From: Annona cherimola
Taxonomy: Eukaryota; Streptophyta; Magnoliopsida; Magnoliales; Annonaceae
Direction: 5' to 3'
NCBI GenBank assembly: GCA_030490835.1
Contig: CM059975.1
Span: 56,535,174-56,599,173 of the forward strand
Length of the DNA: 64,000 nucleotides
The stretch's first letter is position 1. Each line of letters opens with the position of its first letter. Shown in pieces: positions 1-11,982 of the stretch. The notes under the pieces are model-generated. The model was not told the DNA's origin. It saw nothing but the letters and a program-made list of their open reading frames with translations, and searched no databases. A program made the position numbers and the translations under genes.

Positions 1-6
1 CTACTA

Positions 7-498
7 TTGAAAGAAGTGAAAAAATTGAAAAAGGAGAATGAATCCTTAAATGAATCATTAGCTAAATTCTCTAATCCAGGAGAAAATGTAAAAATATTTC
101 TAAACATGACCTTTCAAACCAATAGAAGAGGCCTTGGATACTCCACATTTGAGCAAGGAGAAAGTAGCAAATTAAGTGTGCCAAAACTTGGAAAAAATCA
201 AGCTAAAACTGGACCTATTTTCAAACCCAAAGGGAAACATATTATTTGGACTAGAAGGCCAACTTTTGAACCACTATACGCTTGAAGGCCTACTCCTAGA
301 TTACCTATGGCTTGCAACTTTTGCAATAAGATGGGTCACAAAATCTATAAATGCAACTTTAAGAAACTGTATGACCATGGTGCAAAATTAGTTTGGGTTC
401 CAAGAAACACAAGATTTGGGCTTTCAAGAATAGAACAACAAAGATTAAATCAGTTTACTAACCCAAATGGACCCATAAAATGGGTACCAAAGAGATAA
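7..498 (+). pseudogene. gag: gag C-terminal part, copy A
   Basis: This is the end of the capsid/nucleocapsid protein of copy A. The visible part begins in the coiled-coil tail (KLKKENESLNESLAKF) also seen in copies B and C and ends with the second zinc knuckle, CNFCNKMGHKIYKC (C-x2-C-x4-H-x4-C, 313-354), an RNA-binding motif of retroelement nucleocapsids. An in-frame TGA at 283-285 interrupts the frame, which then reads on to the TAA at 496-498. The final residues NPNGPIKWVPKR match the other copies, so the 3' end is native. The 5' end lies outside the window. The pol frame is +1 relative to gag and opens at 479, inside the end of gag. Confidence 0.85.
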
Positions 499-505
499 GA
501 TTTGT

Positions 506-1989
506 TTGTTAATTTTTCAGATATGTTTCAAGGCAAAGGCAAGCAACGTTTGGTTCATGGATAGTGGTTGCTCAAGGCATATGACCGGTGAAAGAAGTTT
601 ATTTCATAAATTCAAGCCTTGCAACGATGGAACTGTTGCCTTTGGAAACAACGAGAAAGGTAAAATTAAACGTAAAGGAAATATTTATAGTATTTCAAAT
701 GCATGTATGGAGGATGTTTTATTTGTTGAAGGACTCAAGCACAATTTAATGAGTATTAGTCAATTATGTGACAAAGGATACAAGGTTGTGTTTGAATCAT
801 CTATATGCAATGTATTTGATGGAGAACATATCATGTTTAGTGGAAAAAGACATGAAAATGTATATTTGATTTCACTTGATGAACTAGATGGTCAATGTCT
901 AATGGCCATTGACAATGATACATGGGTTTGGCATAAGAGGCTTGGGCATATAAACATGACAAATATTAAGACCCTATGGAAAAAGAGTTTAGTAGAAGGA
1001 TTGCCAAAATTAAAATATGACAAAGATAAAATTTGCAAGGCATGTCAATTGTCAAAACAACTTAGAATGTCTTTCTCTACCAAAAAGGAGATTTCCACCA
1101 CTAGGCCACTTGAATTGCTACACATGGATCTGTATGGGTCATCCGACATTTTAACCATTGGTGGAAAGAAGTATGTGTTTGTAATAGTTGATGATTTTTC
1201 AAGATTCACATGGGTAATTCTCTTAGCTAGCAAAGATGAAGCCTTCTCTATGTTTGCAACTTTTGTAAACTTGGTACAAAATGAAAAACAAAGTACTATT
1301 ATGACCATTAGAAGTGATCATGATGGTGAGTTTGAAAATAAACGATTCATAGAATTATGTAATGAAAAAGGAATTCACCATACATTTTCTGCACCAAGAA
1401 CTCCACAATAAAATGGAGTGGTTGAAAGGAAAAATAGAACCATACAAGAGATCGCTAGAAAAATGCTAAATGACAGTAAATTATCCAAGAAATTTTGGGG
1501 TGAAGCTGTAAGTACAGCTTGTCATGTGTTGAATCCAGTTACCATTAGAGCAATCTTGAAAAAGACCCCATATGAGTTATGGAAAGGTAGAAAACCAAAT
1601 ATTTCATATTTTCAAGCTTTTGGTTGCACATGTTATGTTTTGAACAATGGAAAAACCAACTTAGGAAAACTAGATGCTAAAAGTAATGAGGCAATATTCC
1701 TTGGTTACTCATCAAATAGCAAAGCATATAGAGTCTTCAATAAATGGAACCAAGTTGTAGAAGAGTCGATACATGTTGTTTTTTATTAAGATAACCCATG
1801 CTTTAAAAGAAAAGATGACTTAAGTGATGTAGATGATGATCACTTTATTAGAGAACATGTAGAAAATCATGATATATGTTTGGATATGTGAGAACAGAAG
1901 ATCAAATTGCAGATATTTTTACCAAACCTCTACCAAAAGAACCATTTTATAAAATTAGAAATGATATGGGAATGCTTAAATTAACTTAG
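506..1989 (+). pseudogene. pol: pol, copy A: protease and integrase, RT/RNase H deleted
   Basis: Polyprotein of copy A. In order: aspartic protease with active-site DSGCS (about residue 18 of the visible ORF), the pre-integrase HHCC zinc region (WHKRLGH ... CKACQLSKQ), and the integrase core with the first Asp in LLHMDLYG, the second in SDHDGEF and the Glu in VERKN. A TAA at 1409-1411 replaces the expected CAA just before that Glu, and a second stop lies at 1787-1789. Near 1838-1845 the sequence jumps from the acidic linker after integrase to [11 protein letters not shown], near the end of RNase H. Reverse transcriptase and nearly all of RNase H are therefore missing. The tail ends in TAG at 1987-1989, as in B and C. 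Not functional. Confidence 0.88.
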
Positions 1990-2086
1990 AAAAAGTACAA
2001 GCTGAGGGGGAGCACAAGTTCAGGGGGAGCAACCCCACCATTCTCAAAGGATTAACCCGCTCCATCTCTATTTTTGATTAATTGAC

Positions 2087-2100
2087 AAAAAGGGGGAGAA
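2087..2100 (+). other. internal polypurine tract of copy A
   Basis: Purine run AAAAAGGGGGAGAA preceded by TTGAC. The same block sits directly after the env-position ORF stop in copies B and C. Two further short runs (GAGGGGGAGC, CAGGGGGAGC) lie just upstream, near 2006 and 2023. Multiple polypurine tracts are a reported feature of Sireviruses. Confidence 0.6.
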
Positions 2101-2320
2101 GAGATCGGATTTGAGTCTCGGTCTTAAATGTTCGTATAAATGGTCTTAACTTGTGATTAATTGGAAGTGAATGTGTGTATGAATGATTTTAACTTGTGAT
2201 GTATTGGAAGTGAAATATGTATGTTAAACTCATATGAAAATGTTAAATTTTAAGATGCATAAATAGTATGTTTTTAAAGACATTGAAAGGTATACACTCA
2301 AATCGGTTTTGTCAATCATC

Positions 2321-2334
2321 AAAAAGGGGGAGAT
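2321..2334 (+). other. LTR-proximal polypurine tract, copy A
   Basis: AAAAAGGGGGAGAT abuts the first base of the 3' LTR, the position where plus-strand DNA synthesis is primed in LTR retroelements. The context TTTTGTCAATCATC is the same in copies B and C. Confidence 0.8.
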
Positions 2335-3978
2335 TATTGGAAACATGTGGAAAATAAGCCAAGTCTATGTTTTGATGATTAACAAATCAATTTGAGTAAG
2401 TTTTGGTTACTAACATGTTTGTGAAAATGATTAAAGGGTATACAAATGAAGAAAATGAAGCATGACAAGTCAAGTTGATTTCCAAGTCGACTTAGGCTTC
2501 GACTTAGGCCAAGTCGATCCCCAAGTCGACTCAAGAAGCGACTTCAAAGCGTCATTTTTGTCCAGAATTGAAAACGGGGAACCAAGCTACCGAAGTCGCA
2601 AACAAAGTCGACTACGCATGCGACTTGGGTGAAGTCGCAGACCAAGTCGACTACGTATGCGACTTGGGTGAAGTCGCAGACCAAGTCGACTCCAGCTTCG
2701 ACTTCGAGGCGTCAATTTTGTCCAGAGTTGAAATCGGAGGACGAGAGTTGACGAAGTCGCGTTCCATGTTCACTCCGCATGCGACTTGGGTGAAGTTGCA
2801 GACCAAGTCGACTCCAGCTTCGACTTCAGTGTGGAACTTGCAGATCAAGACGGTTCAATGCTAGATTCAAATTAAGATGAAGATCAAGATAACTCAAACA
2901 CTCAAATGAAGATCAAAGCAAGAAGGGTTGCATGAATCCATCATGTTGGATTATGAACATATATTGGGACATCATTAGGCACTCTAAGATTCATGCATAT
3001 ATTCAAGATTTCAAGGATTCAAAGTTTTGCAAGTCACGAAGCTAAAAGGACATCAAGCTAGGATGATTATACTGAGTTGCAAAAGATATAATCAAAGGAA
3101 GAACAACCAAACATGAAGAGATTCAAGCAAGCAAGGCATTCCAAGGATTTCAAGTTCATCTAGCAAGCTGAAGAAGTGAAGTCATGGGTCAAGTCGAAAA
3201 CCAAGTCGACCTAGACTGGAACTTGAAGAAGCTACGGACAGCCGAAGTCGCACCCGAAGTCGACTCCACCTGCGACTTGGGTCGCAACGGTCGAAAATTT
3301 TTCGAACGTTGGCGTATTAAATGCACGCCACCTACTTCCAAATGTTCGGATTTCCTCGCAAATTATATAAGGCATTCAATATGAACAAGGAGGGTAGCTG
3401 AGAATTCATTGAATGAGCATAACTCCCATCTCTAAGATCATTAAGTGATCAAGCCAACATCTAGAAGAAGAACTTTGCTTCCAAACTGCCAAGTGCTACA
3501 AGTTTTTCTCTGCGCCAAATCTGCCTCTACACATCAGTAACGTGTAGAAACTCTCTTTTATTTTTCTTTGTTGTATTGAACTTGATTTAGTTTGGGTAAC
3601 TAAGATCAAGTGTAAGCAAAGTAGTCTGTGATTGGAGTGGAACTCATCACCTACTTGTGCTATGTATTGTTGATGCCCCATAGAGCTGGAATCTAGAAAA
3701 GAGCAGTGGCTCTAGTTGTATTTGTGAAATACATAGTGGAACCCAAGTCACAAGAGGTGTGAGTTTGGAAGAGTGGAGTAGGGAGGGTTGCCCGAACCAC
3801 TATAAAATCTTGCTTGTTGACTTATATTTCTGCCCTCTGCACTATATTGCTTTCCATTTATTTCTTCATAAAGGGGACTAGTTTAATCCGGGGTAAAATT
3901 TCTGTTTAAGTTGAAAAATTTTAATTACCCAATTCACCCCTCCCCTCTTAGGTAATTGTCATTAACTCGTGACCAACA
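2335..3978 (+). repeat. 3' LTR, copy A
   Basis: A 1644-bp LTR beginning TATTGGAAACA (TG mutated to TA; copy C begins TGTTGG) and ending GACCAACA. It carries a GTCGAC-rich palindrome cluster at about 2466-2845 and again near 3190-3275, and a TATA-like TTATATAA at 3363-3370. The downstream block with repeated CTAGAATCTAGAA-like elements is shared with the LTRs of B and C. It is followed at once by a truncated LTR belonging to copy B. Confidence 0.88.
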
Positions 3979-4401
3979 GTTATGGCAAAGTAGGGTTGTG
4001 ATTGGAGTAGAACTCGTTACCTACTTGTGCTGCTTGTTGTACACGCCCTCTAGAGCTAGAATCTAGAAGAGAGCGGAGGCGCTGGTTGTATATGCCCCCT
4101 AGAGCTAGAATCTAGAAGAGAGTGGAGACTCTAGTTGTATTCGCGAAATACATAGTAGAACCCAAGTCACAAGGGAGTGTGAACTTGGAAGAGTGGAGTA
4201 GAGAAGGTTGCCCGAACCACTATAAATCTTGTCTATTGCTTTTCATTTCCGCTTTCATTATCTTATTGCTTTCCATTTGGCTCATTAAAGGGAATTAAAC
4301 TAAACCGGGGTAAAGCTTCTAATTCAAGTTTTAAATTTTTAAATACCCAATTCACCCCTCCCCTCCCCTCTTGGGTAATTGGCATCTACTCGGGACCAAC
4401 T
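3979..4401 (+). repeat. 5' LTR of copy B, 5'-truncated
   Basis: This 423-bp segment matches the last part of the copy B 3' LTR (13268-13683), starting at TTATGGCAAAGTAGGG. It lacks the upstream two thirds of the LTR, including the palindrome cluster and the TATA box. It starts exactly where the copy A 3' LTR ends. The terminal CA is mutated to CT (4400-4401). Confidence 0.85.
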
Positions 4402-4403
4402 AG

Positions 4404-4415
4404 TGGTATCAGAGC
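4404..4415 (+). other. primer binding site (initiator Met tRNA), copy B
   Basis: TGGTATCAGAGC is complementary to the 3' end of plant initiator Met-tRNA, the usual primer of Ty1/copia elements. It begins two bases after the LTR. Confidence 0.9.
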
Positions 4416-4450
4416 AGGTCTTTGAGTTTTTACCAAAGAGATCTTTTGAT

Positions 4451-6273
4451 ATGGCATCCCAATCTACTGCTGTTCCCGCATTTGCCGAAGGCCAATCCTT
4501 TACTAAGCCACCATTGTTTGATGGGAACAATTTTGGTTATTGGAAGCTACGTATGAAACAACTCATCATGGCTACAGATATGTATTCTTGGATTGCAATC
4601 CAAGACGGTGTGACCTTGCCTACTGATGAAAGAGCTTCCAAATGGACCGATGAGGAAGTAAAAATTGTAAAGAGCAACGCCAAGGCTATGAATTCATTAT
4701 TTTGTGCTCTTACTGCTTCCGAATATGATAGAGTATCCTCTTGTTTGACTGCCAAAGAGATATGGGATACACTAACATCTATCTATGAAGGAACTTCTCA
4801 AGTCCAAGGGACAAGGAGAAATATTTTGATTGGAGAATTGGAAAACTTTAGAATGTTAGAAATAGAAAATATTTCTGAAATATTTGCTAGATTTTCCAAG
4901 ATTACTAATGCCTTGAAAGGGCTAGGAAACACAATTTCTGAATCTAGGCAGGTCATGAAGATTCTAAGGGCGTTACCTGAATCATGGACTCCAAAAATCA
5001 CGGCAATAGAAGAAGCCAAGGACCTAAACACGTTGAAGTTGGAAGACCTTATTAGCTCGTTAATGTCACATGAGCTAATCAAGAAAAGAAACGAGGATCA
5101 CCACAAAGGCAAAAGAGTCATCGCTTTGAAAGCTGCACAAGACTCGGATGACACCACCTCATCATCACAGACGACGATGAAATTGCCTTACTTACAAAAC
5201 GGTTCAGAAAATTTGTAAGGAAATGTAGAAATTTTAGAAACTTTAAAGAAAGAAATTCTAAAGAGAAAAAGAAAGAATCAACAAAATGTTACCGGTGTGG
5301 TGGTTCGGGGCACATGCAAGCCCAATGCCCAACGCCCGAAGAAACTAAAGCAAAGGAGCAAAGAAAAGATCGAGGCGACAATAGAAAATTTCAAAGAAAC
5401 AAAGGAAGAGGCATGTACATAAACGAAGAGGAATCTACAACATGTAGCTCTTCAAGTGAAGAATAAGAAGCGAATTGCGCAAGAATTTGTTGCATGGCAA
5501 ATTCCGACATATGTTTTGCAGCAACGGAAATCTTGGAGGATCAAGCTACTTCAACGCACTGCACAAGTAGTCAAGAGGTAACCTCCAAACAAAAATCCTT
5601 TTCAATTTTCTCTTCTACAAATGAATGCCTCAAATGTGCTGAATTGGAACAACTCCAACAAGCCTATGATTCATTATATGAGGAAATAAAGAAATTAGGA
5701 AACAAGTTTACAATAAAGAAAAGACAATGTGATGCAGTAATAATTATGAACGGTAAACTTGCTGAAAAGATTGATAAATTGAAAAATGAAAAGAATACCT
5801 TGGAAAATGAGTTAGAGAAACTCAAAAATGAAAATGAATCATTGAATGAATCGCTTGCTAAGTTTTCTAATCCAGGAAAAAGTGTGAAAATATTTTTGAA
5901 AATGACTACCCAAAGTTGTAAGAAAGGACTTGGGTATACCACATTTGAGCAAGGCAAATCTAATGCTCCAAGGAACAAAACCAAACCCATTCATGTTAAA
6001 CCCAAGATAAATCATGTGGTTTGGACCAAAAGACCAACTAGGGAACCAATTACCAAATGGATTCCCACTCCTAGACTTCCAGGAGCTTGTAATTTTTACA
6101 ACAAGTTAGGACACAAGGTCTATCAATGCAAATTGAGAAAATTACAAAACCTTGGTACAAAATTGGTTTGGATGCCGAAAAGCATTGGATTTATGGCTTC
6201 AAAGGTAGATCAACGTAGACTCCAATGCATAACTAACCCAAATGGAGCCATAAAATGGGTACCAAGAGGATGA
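4451..6273 (+). pseudogene. gag: gag, copy B (frameshifted)
   Basis: Capsid/nucleocapsid polyprotein. The start chosen is the ATG at 4451, which opens with MASQST as in copy C; upstream codons belong to the leader. In order: a Ty1/copia-type Gag domain (NFGYWKLRMKQLI ... SIYEGTSQVQGTRRNILIGELENF), a zinc knuckle CYRCGGSGHMQAQC at about 5287-5328, a charged linker, a long coiled coil (about 5640-5870) and a second knuckle (CNFYNKLGHKVYQC, one Cys replaced by Tyr). A small deletion near 5170 shifts the frame, and a TAA at 5464-5466 replaces a Cys codon. The frame then stays open to TGA at 6271-6273. Confidence 0.88.
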
Positions 6274-6292
6274 GCTCCACTTGACTTGATTT

Positions 6293-9200
6293 TTGCAGGT
6301 TTGTCTTAGAGTTAAGGCCAATAACATATGGTTTATGGATAGTGGCTGCTCAAGACACATGACAGGAGAAAAAGGACTGTTCATTAAGATCAACCCGTGC
6401 AACGAAGGAACAGTTTCTTTTGGAAATAATGAAAAAGGTAAAATAAAAGGAAAAAGAAATGTTTATGGAATTTCAAATGCATGTATTGAGGATGTACTAT
6501 TTGTTGAAGGACTCAAACACAACCTAATGAGTATTAGTCAATTATGTGACAAAGGATATAAAGTTGTATTTGAATCCTCTATATGCAATGTTTTTGATGA
6601 TGAACACATAGTATTTAGTGACAAAAGACATGAAAATGTATATTTGGTTTGCCTAGATGAACTTGAGAAAAAATGTCTAATAGCCATAGAAAATGATCTA
6701 TGGATATGGCATACAAGGCTTGGACATATAAATATGTCAAATATTAAAACATTGTGGAAAAAGAATCTAGTACAAGGGTTACCAAAGCTCAAATATGACA
6801 AGGATAAGATTTGTAAAGCTTGTCAACTATCTAAACAACCCAAAATGCCATTTTCCACCAAAAAGGAAATTTCAACAACTAAACCACTTGAATTGTTACA
6901 TATGGATCTTTATGGGCCATCAGACATTTTAACTCTTGGTGGGAAAAAGTACATGTATGTAATTGTTGATGATTTTTTAAGATTTACTTGGATTATACTT
7001 TTAGCTAGCAAAGATGAAACATTTTCTATGTTTGTCACGTTTTCAAATTTGGTGCAAAATGAAAAACAAAGTTCAATTATTTCCATTATAAGTGATCATG
7101 GTGGTGAATTTGAAAATAATCGATTCATAGGATTTTGCAATGAAAAAGGAATTCACCATACATTTTCTGCATCAAGAACTCCTCAACAAAATGGAGTTGT
7201 TGAAAGGAAAAACCGGACAACACAAGAAATGGCTAGAACTATGCTAAATGAGAGTAAATTGTCCAAAAGATTTTGGGGCAAAGCTGTAAATACAGCTTGT
7301 CATGTATTAAACCGAGTTACCATTAGAGCAATTTTGAAAAAGATCCCATATGAACTCTGGAAAGGCAGAAAACCGAATATATCATATTTCCATACTTTTG
7401 GATGTACTTGTTATGTGTTAAATAATGAAAAAACAAATTTGGGAAAATTAGATGCCAAAAGTGATGAAACTATTTTCCTTGGTTATTCATCAAATAGCAA
7501 AGCATATAGGATTTTCAACAAAAGAAATCAAATAGTAGAAGAATCAATACATGTTGTTTTTGATGAATTTAACCAAACTCCAAGAAAGGAGGATGAACTA
7601 AGTGATGCAGATGATACAAAAGCAAAACAACAAGAACAACAAAAGGAAACCGAGCTCAAGCCTGAAAATCCCATGGAGGAAGAGGTAAGTGAAGGTAATG
7701 ACTCCTACAAACCTCCAATTGATTTGAAATTCAAAAATGTCCATCCAATTGAGCAAGTAATTGGAAATATTTATGAAGGAGTAAAAACTAGGAGATCAAA
7801 ACAAAATATTTGTGGACAATATGCATTTGTGTCAAAAATTGAACCAACCACTATTGAACAAGCTCTTAATGATGAAAACTGAGTTATTGCAATGCAAGAA
7901 GATCTAAATCAATTTGAAAGAAATAATGTATGGCATTTAGTTCTTAGACCAAATGATTACACCATTATTGGTACCAAATGGGTATTTAGGAACAAATTGG
8001 ACGAAAGCGGACTTGTAATAAGAAACAAAGCTAGACTAGTAGCCAAAGGGTATTCCCAGGAAGAAGGGTTTGATTTTGAAGAATCATATGCACCCGTGGC
8101 TAGATTAGAAGCCATACGCATTTTACCAGCATTTGCTTCTCACATGAATTTCAAATTGTTTCAAATGGATGTGAAAAATGCATTTTTGAATGGGTACTTG
8201 AATGAAGAAGTATATGTTGAACAACCCCCTGGATTTGAAGAAAATGATCAATCAAAATATGTTTATAAGCTAACGAAAGCATTATACGGACTAAAACAAG
8301 CCCCACGAGCTTGGTATGAAAGGTTTGATAGATTTTTGATTGATCATGAATTTCAAAGAGGAAAAGTTGATACTACCTTATTCATCAAGTATAAAAGTAA
8401 AAATATTTTAATTGTGCAAATTTATGTAGATGATATAATATTTGGTGCTACTGATGAAACTCTGTGCCAAGAATTTTCTAAGATTATGCAGAGTGAATTT
8501 GAAATGAGCATGATGGAAGAATTAAATTTCTTCCTTGGACTGCAAATCAAGCAACAAGCCGAAGGAATATTCATAAATCAGTCCAAGTACATCAAAGAAA
8601 TGCTAAAGAAATTTGGAATGCAAACTAGCAAAGGAGCAAATACTCCGATGAGTTCAACAATCAAGATCGACACGGACGAAAACGGTAAATGTATCGATCA
8701 AAAGCTTTATAGAAGTATGATAGGATCAATGTTATATTTAACTACTTCTAGACGGGATATTCTTTTCAGTGTTTGTATGTGTTCTAGATTCCAAGCATGT
8801 CCTAAAGAATCACATTTATTGGCTATAAAAAGAATTTTTAAATATTTGATAAATACCACTAATCTTGGACTTTGGTATCCAAAGGGGTCAACTTTTGATT
8901 TAATCGGCTACTCGGATGAGGATTTTGCCGGTTACAAAGTAGATAGAAAGAGTACTAGTGGAACATGTCAATTCCGTGGAAACATATTGATTTCATGGTA
9001 TTCAAGGAAACAAACTAGTGTTGCTCTATCTAAGGCGGAAGCCGAATATATAGCCGCCAGGAGCTGTTGTGCCCAACTACTTTGGATGAAACAACAATTA
9101 AAAGATTATGGCATTGATTATTATAATATTCCAATTAAATGTGATAGTACAAGTGCAATTTGTTTAACTAAAAATCCAGTATTACATTCGAGAACCAAAC

Positions 9201-9366
9201 ATATAGATGTAAGACATCATTTCATTCGAGAACATGTTGAAATCATGATGTTTGTTTAGAATATGTGAAAAATGAGGATCAAATTGCTGATATATTCACC
9301 AAACCTTTAGCAAAGGAATCATTTTACAAAATTAGAAATAATATGGGGATGATTGAGTTAAATTAG
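6293..9366 (+). pseudogene. pol: pol, copy B (protease, integrase, RT, RNase H; nearly intact)
   Basis: Polyprotein that would cleave itself, integrate the DNA copy and reverse-transcribe the RNA. In order: protease DSGCS; HHCC zinc region (WHTRLGH ... CKACQLSKQ); integrase core with MDLYG, SDHGGEF and VERKN; acidic linker; reverse transcriptase with [10 protein letters not shown] and catalytic YVDD at 8422-8433; RNase H with YSDEDFAGY and KAEAEYIAA. Two lesions are visible: TGA at 7880-7882 where copy C has Trp, and a one-base deletion near 9238 that breaks the last 40 codons. The native end is TAG at 9364-9366. The reading frame starts after an in-frame TGA at 6287-6289, so here gag and pol do not overlap. 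Confidence 0.93.
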
Positions 9367-9368
9367 GA

Positions 9369-9965
9369 ATAATTAGATGGAAAATATAGACTTAGAAAAA
9401 TCCAAGTCGATAAGCCAAGTCGACTCCGGGGACACCAAGTTGACTCCAGTGAAGTTGACTTGGGTATGGCGAAGTCGACTCCGCGCGCGACCGTCGGACT
9501 TCTGGCTGTCCCCCCTTTTTCTTCCTCCCTCTTCCTTCTTTCTTCTCATTTCTCCTTCCCGCGCATCCTCCTCCTTCTCCTCTCCCTCTCCGGCATTTTT
9601 CGTCTTCTCCGGCCTTCCTCCCTCTCTCTGATTTCGACCAATTTCTTCTCTTTCCAGTTCTTTCATCTCTCATTTTTCTTCAGCAGGTTCCCCCCTCTCT
9701 CTTCCGTAATTTTTTATTTCTCCAGCAGTTCCAATAGGCTCGTTTTCTTTTCTCCTTACTATTCTCAAGATTCTCATTCAGTTTCCGGCTGTCCTCTATC
9801 TCTCCAGCGCAACACCTATTCCGACAGACTAGTGTTGCCTCCCTCTCTTTTTCTTTTTCCATTCGAACCAGCTCTCAGATTCCATTTCAGATAGCTTTCA
9901 CTTCAGTTAACTGCTTCTCAAAAACTCCATTTGAATATCCCATTTCCAAAAAAAAAACCAAATCA
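9369..9965 (+). promoter_or_regulatory. spacer between pol and env-position ORF, copy B (palindrome array plus pyrimidine tract)
   Basis: About 600 bp without a credible gene. From 9405 to 9486 it holds repeats of AAGTCGACTCC and AAGTTGACT like those in the LTR, ending in CCGCGCGCGACC. A strongly pyrimidine-rich stretch (about 9515-9880) follows. Open frames here are low-complexity by-products. The matching region of copy C is at 29905-30466. A promoter or leader role for the next ORF is inferred. Confidence 0.45.
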
Positions 9966-11523
9966 ATCGCACCGAAAGCTAGATTGCCAACATTGGCAGT
10001 GTCCAAACCATCATTGAAGTTGGTTCCCAGACAAACCAACTCCCAAATTGAGGAGGACATACCTAGAAGGAAACAAACCCCCTCGAAGCGAGCTCGGGAA
10101 GAGCCTTCAACCTCAACTGGCCGTAGGGTCCGATTTCAAGCAGCAACCCATCAACAACAGCTGCCCAGGGAGCAGAAAGCTAGACTACAAGAAGCACGGA
10201 TACTGGGGCAAAATGAAAGGGAACTCCGGCTGCCAAAGCCCAAGTTTTAAAGATGCCAACAACATACTTCAAGACAGAACTGCAGCACAGCCAGTTTTAC
10301 AAATCCTTCTATGAGCGGAAGGTATTCATCCCAAAGATCATTGACTTCAAGTTCCTGAACGATTATGAATCTGATATTGAAGAGTTGTTAGATTTTCAAG
10401 GATGGACCAAACTACTGAAAGAAGATGAAAGGGTTTATCCTGATCTGACCAGGATCTTTTATTACTTATGGGATGAAGAATATTTTGGTACCTTTGTAAA
10501 GGGAGTTGATATGTTCTTTGGCATTGGTGTAACCCCAAATTTGAATCAGGCAATAATGAACATAGGGCAAATTCTAGAAGTTCCACATGAGGATAAGCCA
10601 CTCCCAGCAGATCTTACGCTTGATCAGATCTACAATCAGCTCACCCTGAGCAATAAATATCATCCCGGGATCAAGTTCCTGCACTATATGGACTTATCAC
10701 CGAGGCTACGGGTCCTACGCCTACTCATCGCCCACTGCATCTATCCAAAGGGTGGCGGAAGGAACCAGCTAAATCCACAAGAGGCAGGAATCTTGTGGAA
10801 AATAGTAAACTGGGTCAAAGTGAGCCTCCCACGATTATTCATCGAAGCACTGAGTTCTAGGAAAGACAGCCCACGAGGGGTTTTGCCTTATGGCACTTGG
10901 ATCACTAAGATCCTAGAACATTTTGGAGTTGATATCGAAGGAGAGCCATTTGAAGTGTTAAAGACGACAAATGCAATCAATAAAGCACTGATTCAAAGAA
11001 TGAAGATCAATGTGAATCAGCTTAGGATTCGAGAAGAAATGGGCGCACCGGCTCAAGATGAAGCCAGGGATGCACAGGGACAAGGGGAGCAGCCCCCGTC
11101 ACCTCCAGAGGAACAACCTGCTCCACCCCAGGATGTTCATGAGGCACAGGCATCACCTGCCTCACACAGATCTTATTCGCCTCGTGGCTCAAAATCCCAG
11201 ATCCCGCACCACAACCATCATCTTGGGAGACAATAGTGAATGAACTCCGAGAGCATTTAGAGCAAGTGGAAAACCGACTGACCACTCAGATATCAGAGGT
11301 TCTTATGGCTATTATGGATATGCATTCCTGTCAAGATTGTATGGATCGGGAACTGTGGACCATTCGATACCATCTAGAATCTGGGCACCATCGAGATCAG
11401 CCCATCACAGAACTAGATTTGTTTGATACCGGATCAGTTCACAGAGATCCTACACCGGCACCTGTTTCATCATTTTATTCCTCAGCTCATGTCCGGCCTA
11501 TCCGACCTACTCAAATTCCATAA
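9966..11523 (+). pseudogene. env-position ORF, copy B (start lost, frameshifted)
   Basis: Counterpart of the intact 538-codon ORF of copy C. The expected ATG reads ATC at 9966-9968. The basic N-terminal part runs to a frameshift before 10250, the conserved core (NKYHPGIKFLHYMDLSPRLR ... GTWITKILEHF) is open from 10253, and a second frameshift in the Pro-rich linker before 11230 leads into the coiled-coil tail (11236-11523). It lies between pol and the polypurine tracts, where Sireviruses that have an env-like gene carry it. The protein family is not certain. Decay here is clearly greater than in copy B pol. Confidence 0.8.
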
Positions 11524-11584
11524 CCGATATCTGCGTTCCAGTTCGCCAAATCTCTACTAGTTGATCCCTCTTTGCTCGATTGAC

Positions 11585-11597
11585 AAAAAGGGGGAGA
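11585..11597 (+). other. internal polypurine tract, copy B
   Basis: AAAAAGGGGGAGA preceded by GATTGAC, the context that in copy C contains the stop codon of the env-position ORF. It lies about 390 bp before the LTR. The spacer 11598-11969 shows no ORF or other feature. Confidence 0.65.
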
Positions 11598-11969
11598 ATA
11601 ATTGAGTTTTGGAGTTAGATTTTTAGGATTTTGGGTTGGGTAGCTTGTATATTGGTTTCATTTGCATTTCAAACTTGTATGCACTTTTTGATTATATGAA
11701 AAGCTTGCTTATGAAAATTTTTATTAGTGCTCTGATTACTTCTTGCAAAGTTTATCTGAATTATGCTCTGACTTATTATGTTTTCCTCTGATCACTAATG
11801 TTATGTTTTGCAATGGTTGAATAATTATGATTATTTGAAACATCATATGCAAATACAAATGACAATTTCACAAAGCTAAAAAAAATGACTTATGATTATC
11901 CTAAAAATGTCATAACGATAAAATGACATGATGAATGGTATAAACTCAAATTGATTTTGTCAATCATCA

Positions 11970-11982
11970 AAAATGGGGAGAT
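11970..11982 (+). other. LTR-proximal polypurine tract, copy B
   Basis: AAAATGGGGAGAT directly before the 3' LTR, with a T breaking the purine run found in copies A and C. Confidence 0.75.

Larger units (their letters stand above)
1..3978 (+). mobile_element. Sirevirus-type Ty1/copia retrotransposon, copy A (3' part, internally deleted)
   Basis: The element enters from the left edge of the window, so its 5' LTR, primer site and most of gag are not visible. What remains is the end of gag, protease and integrase of pol, a deletion joining the region after integrase to the last codons of RNase H, two polypurine tracts and a complete 3' LTR. The order protease, integrase, then (lost) reverse transcriptase is that of Ty1/copia. 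The same proteins recur in copies B and C, which places A in the same family. Unlike B and C it has no ORF between pol and the 3' LTR. Confidence 0.93.

Noticed and set aside
4379..4450. Upstream start for the copy B gag
   Set aside because: This stretch overlaps the LTR end and primer site. The ATG at 4451 matches the gag start of copy C.
9377..9894. Several overlapping ORFs on both strands between pol and the third ORF of copy B (and 29930-30355 in copy C)
   Set aside because: They are low-complexity Ser/Leu/Phe or Arg/Lys/Glu translations of a pyrimidine-rich tract, not conserved in frame between copies B and C.
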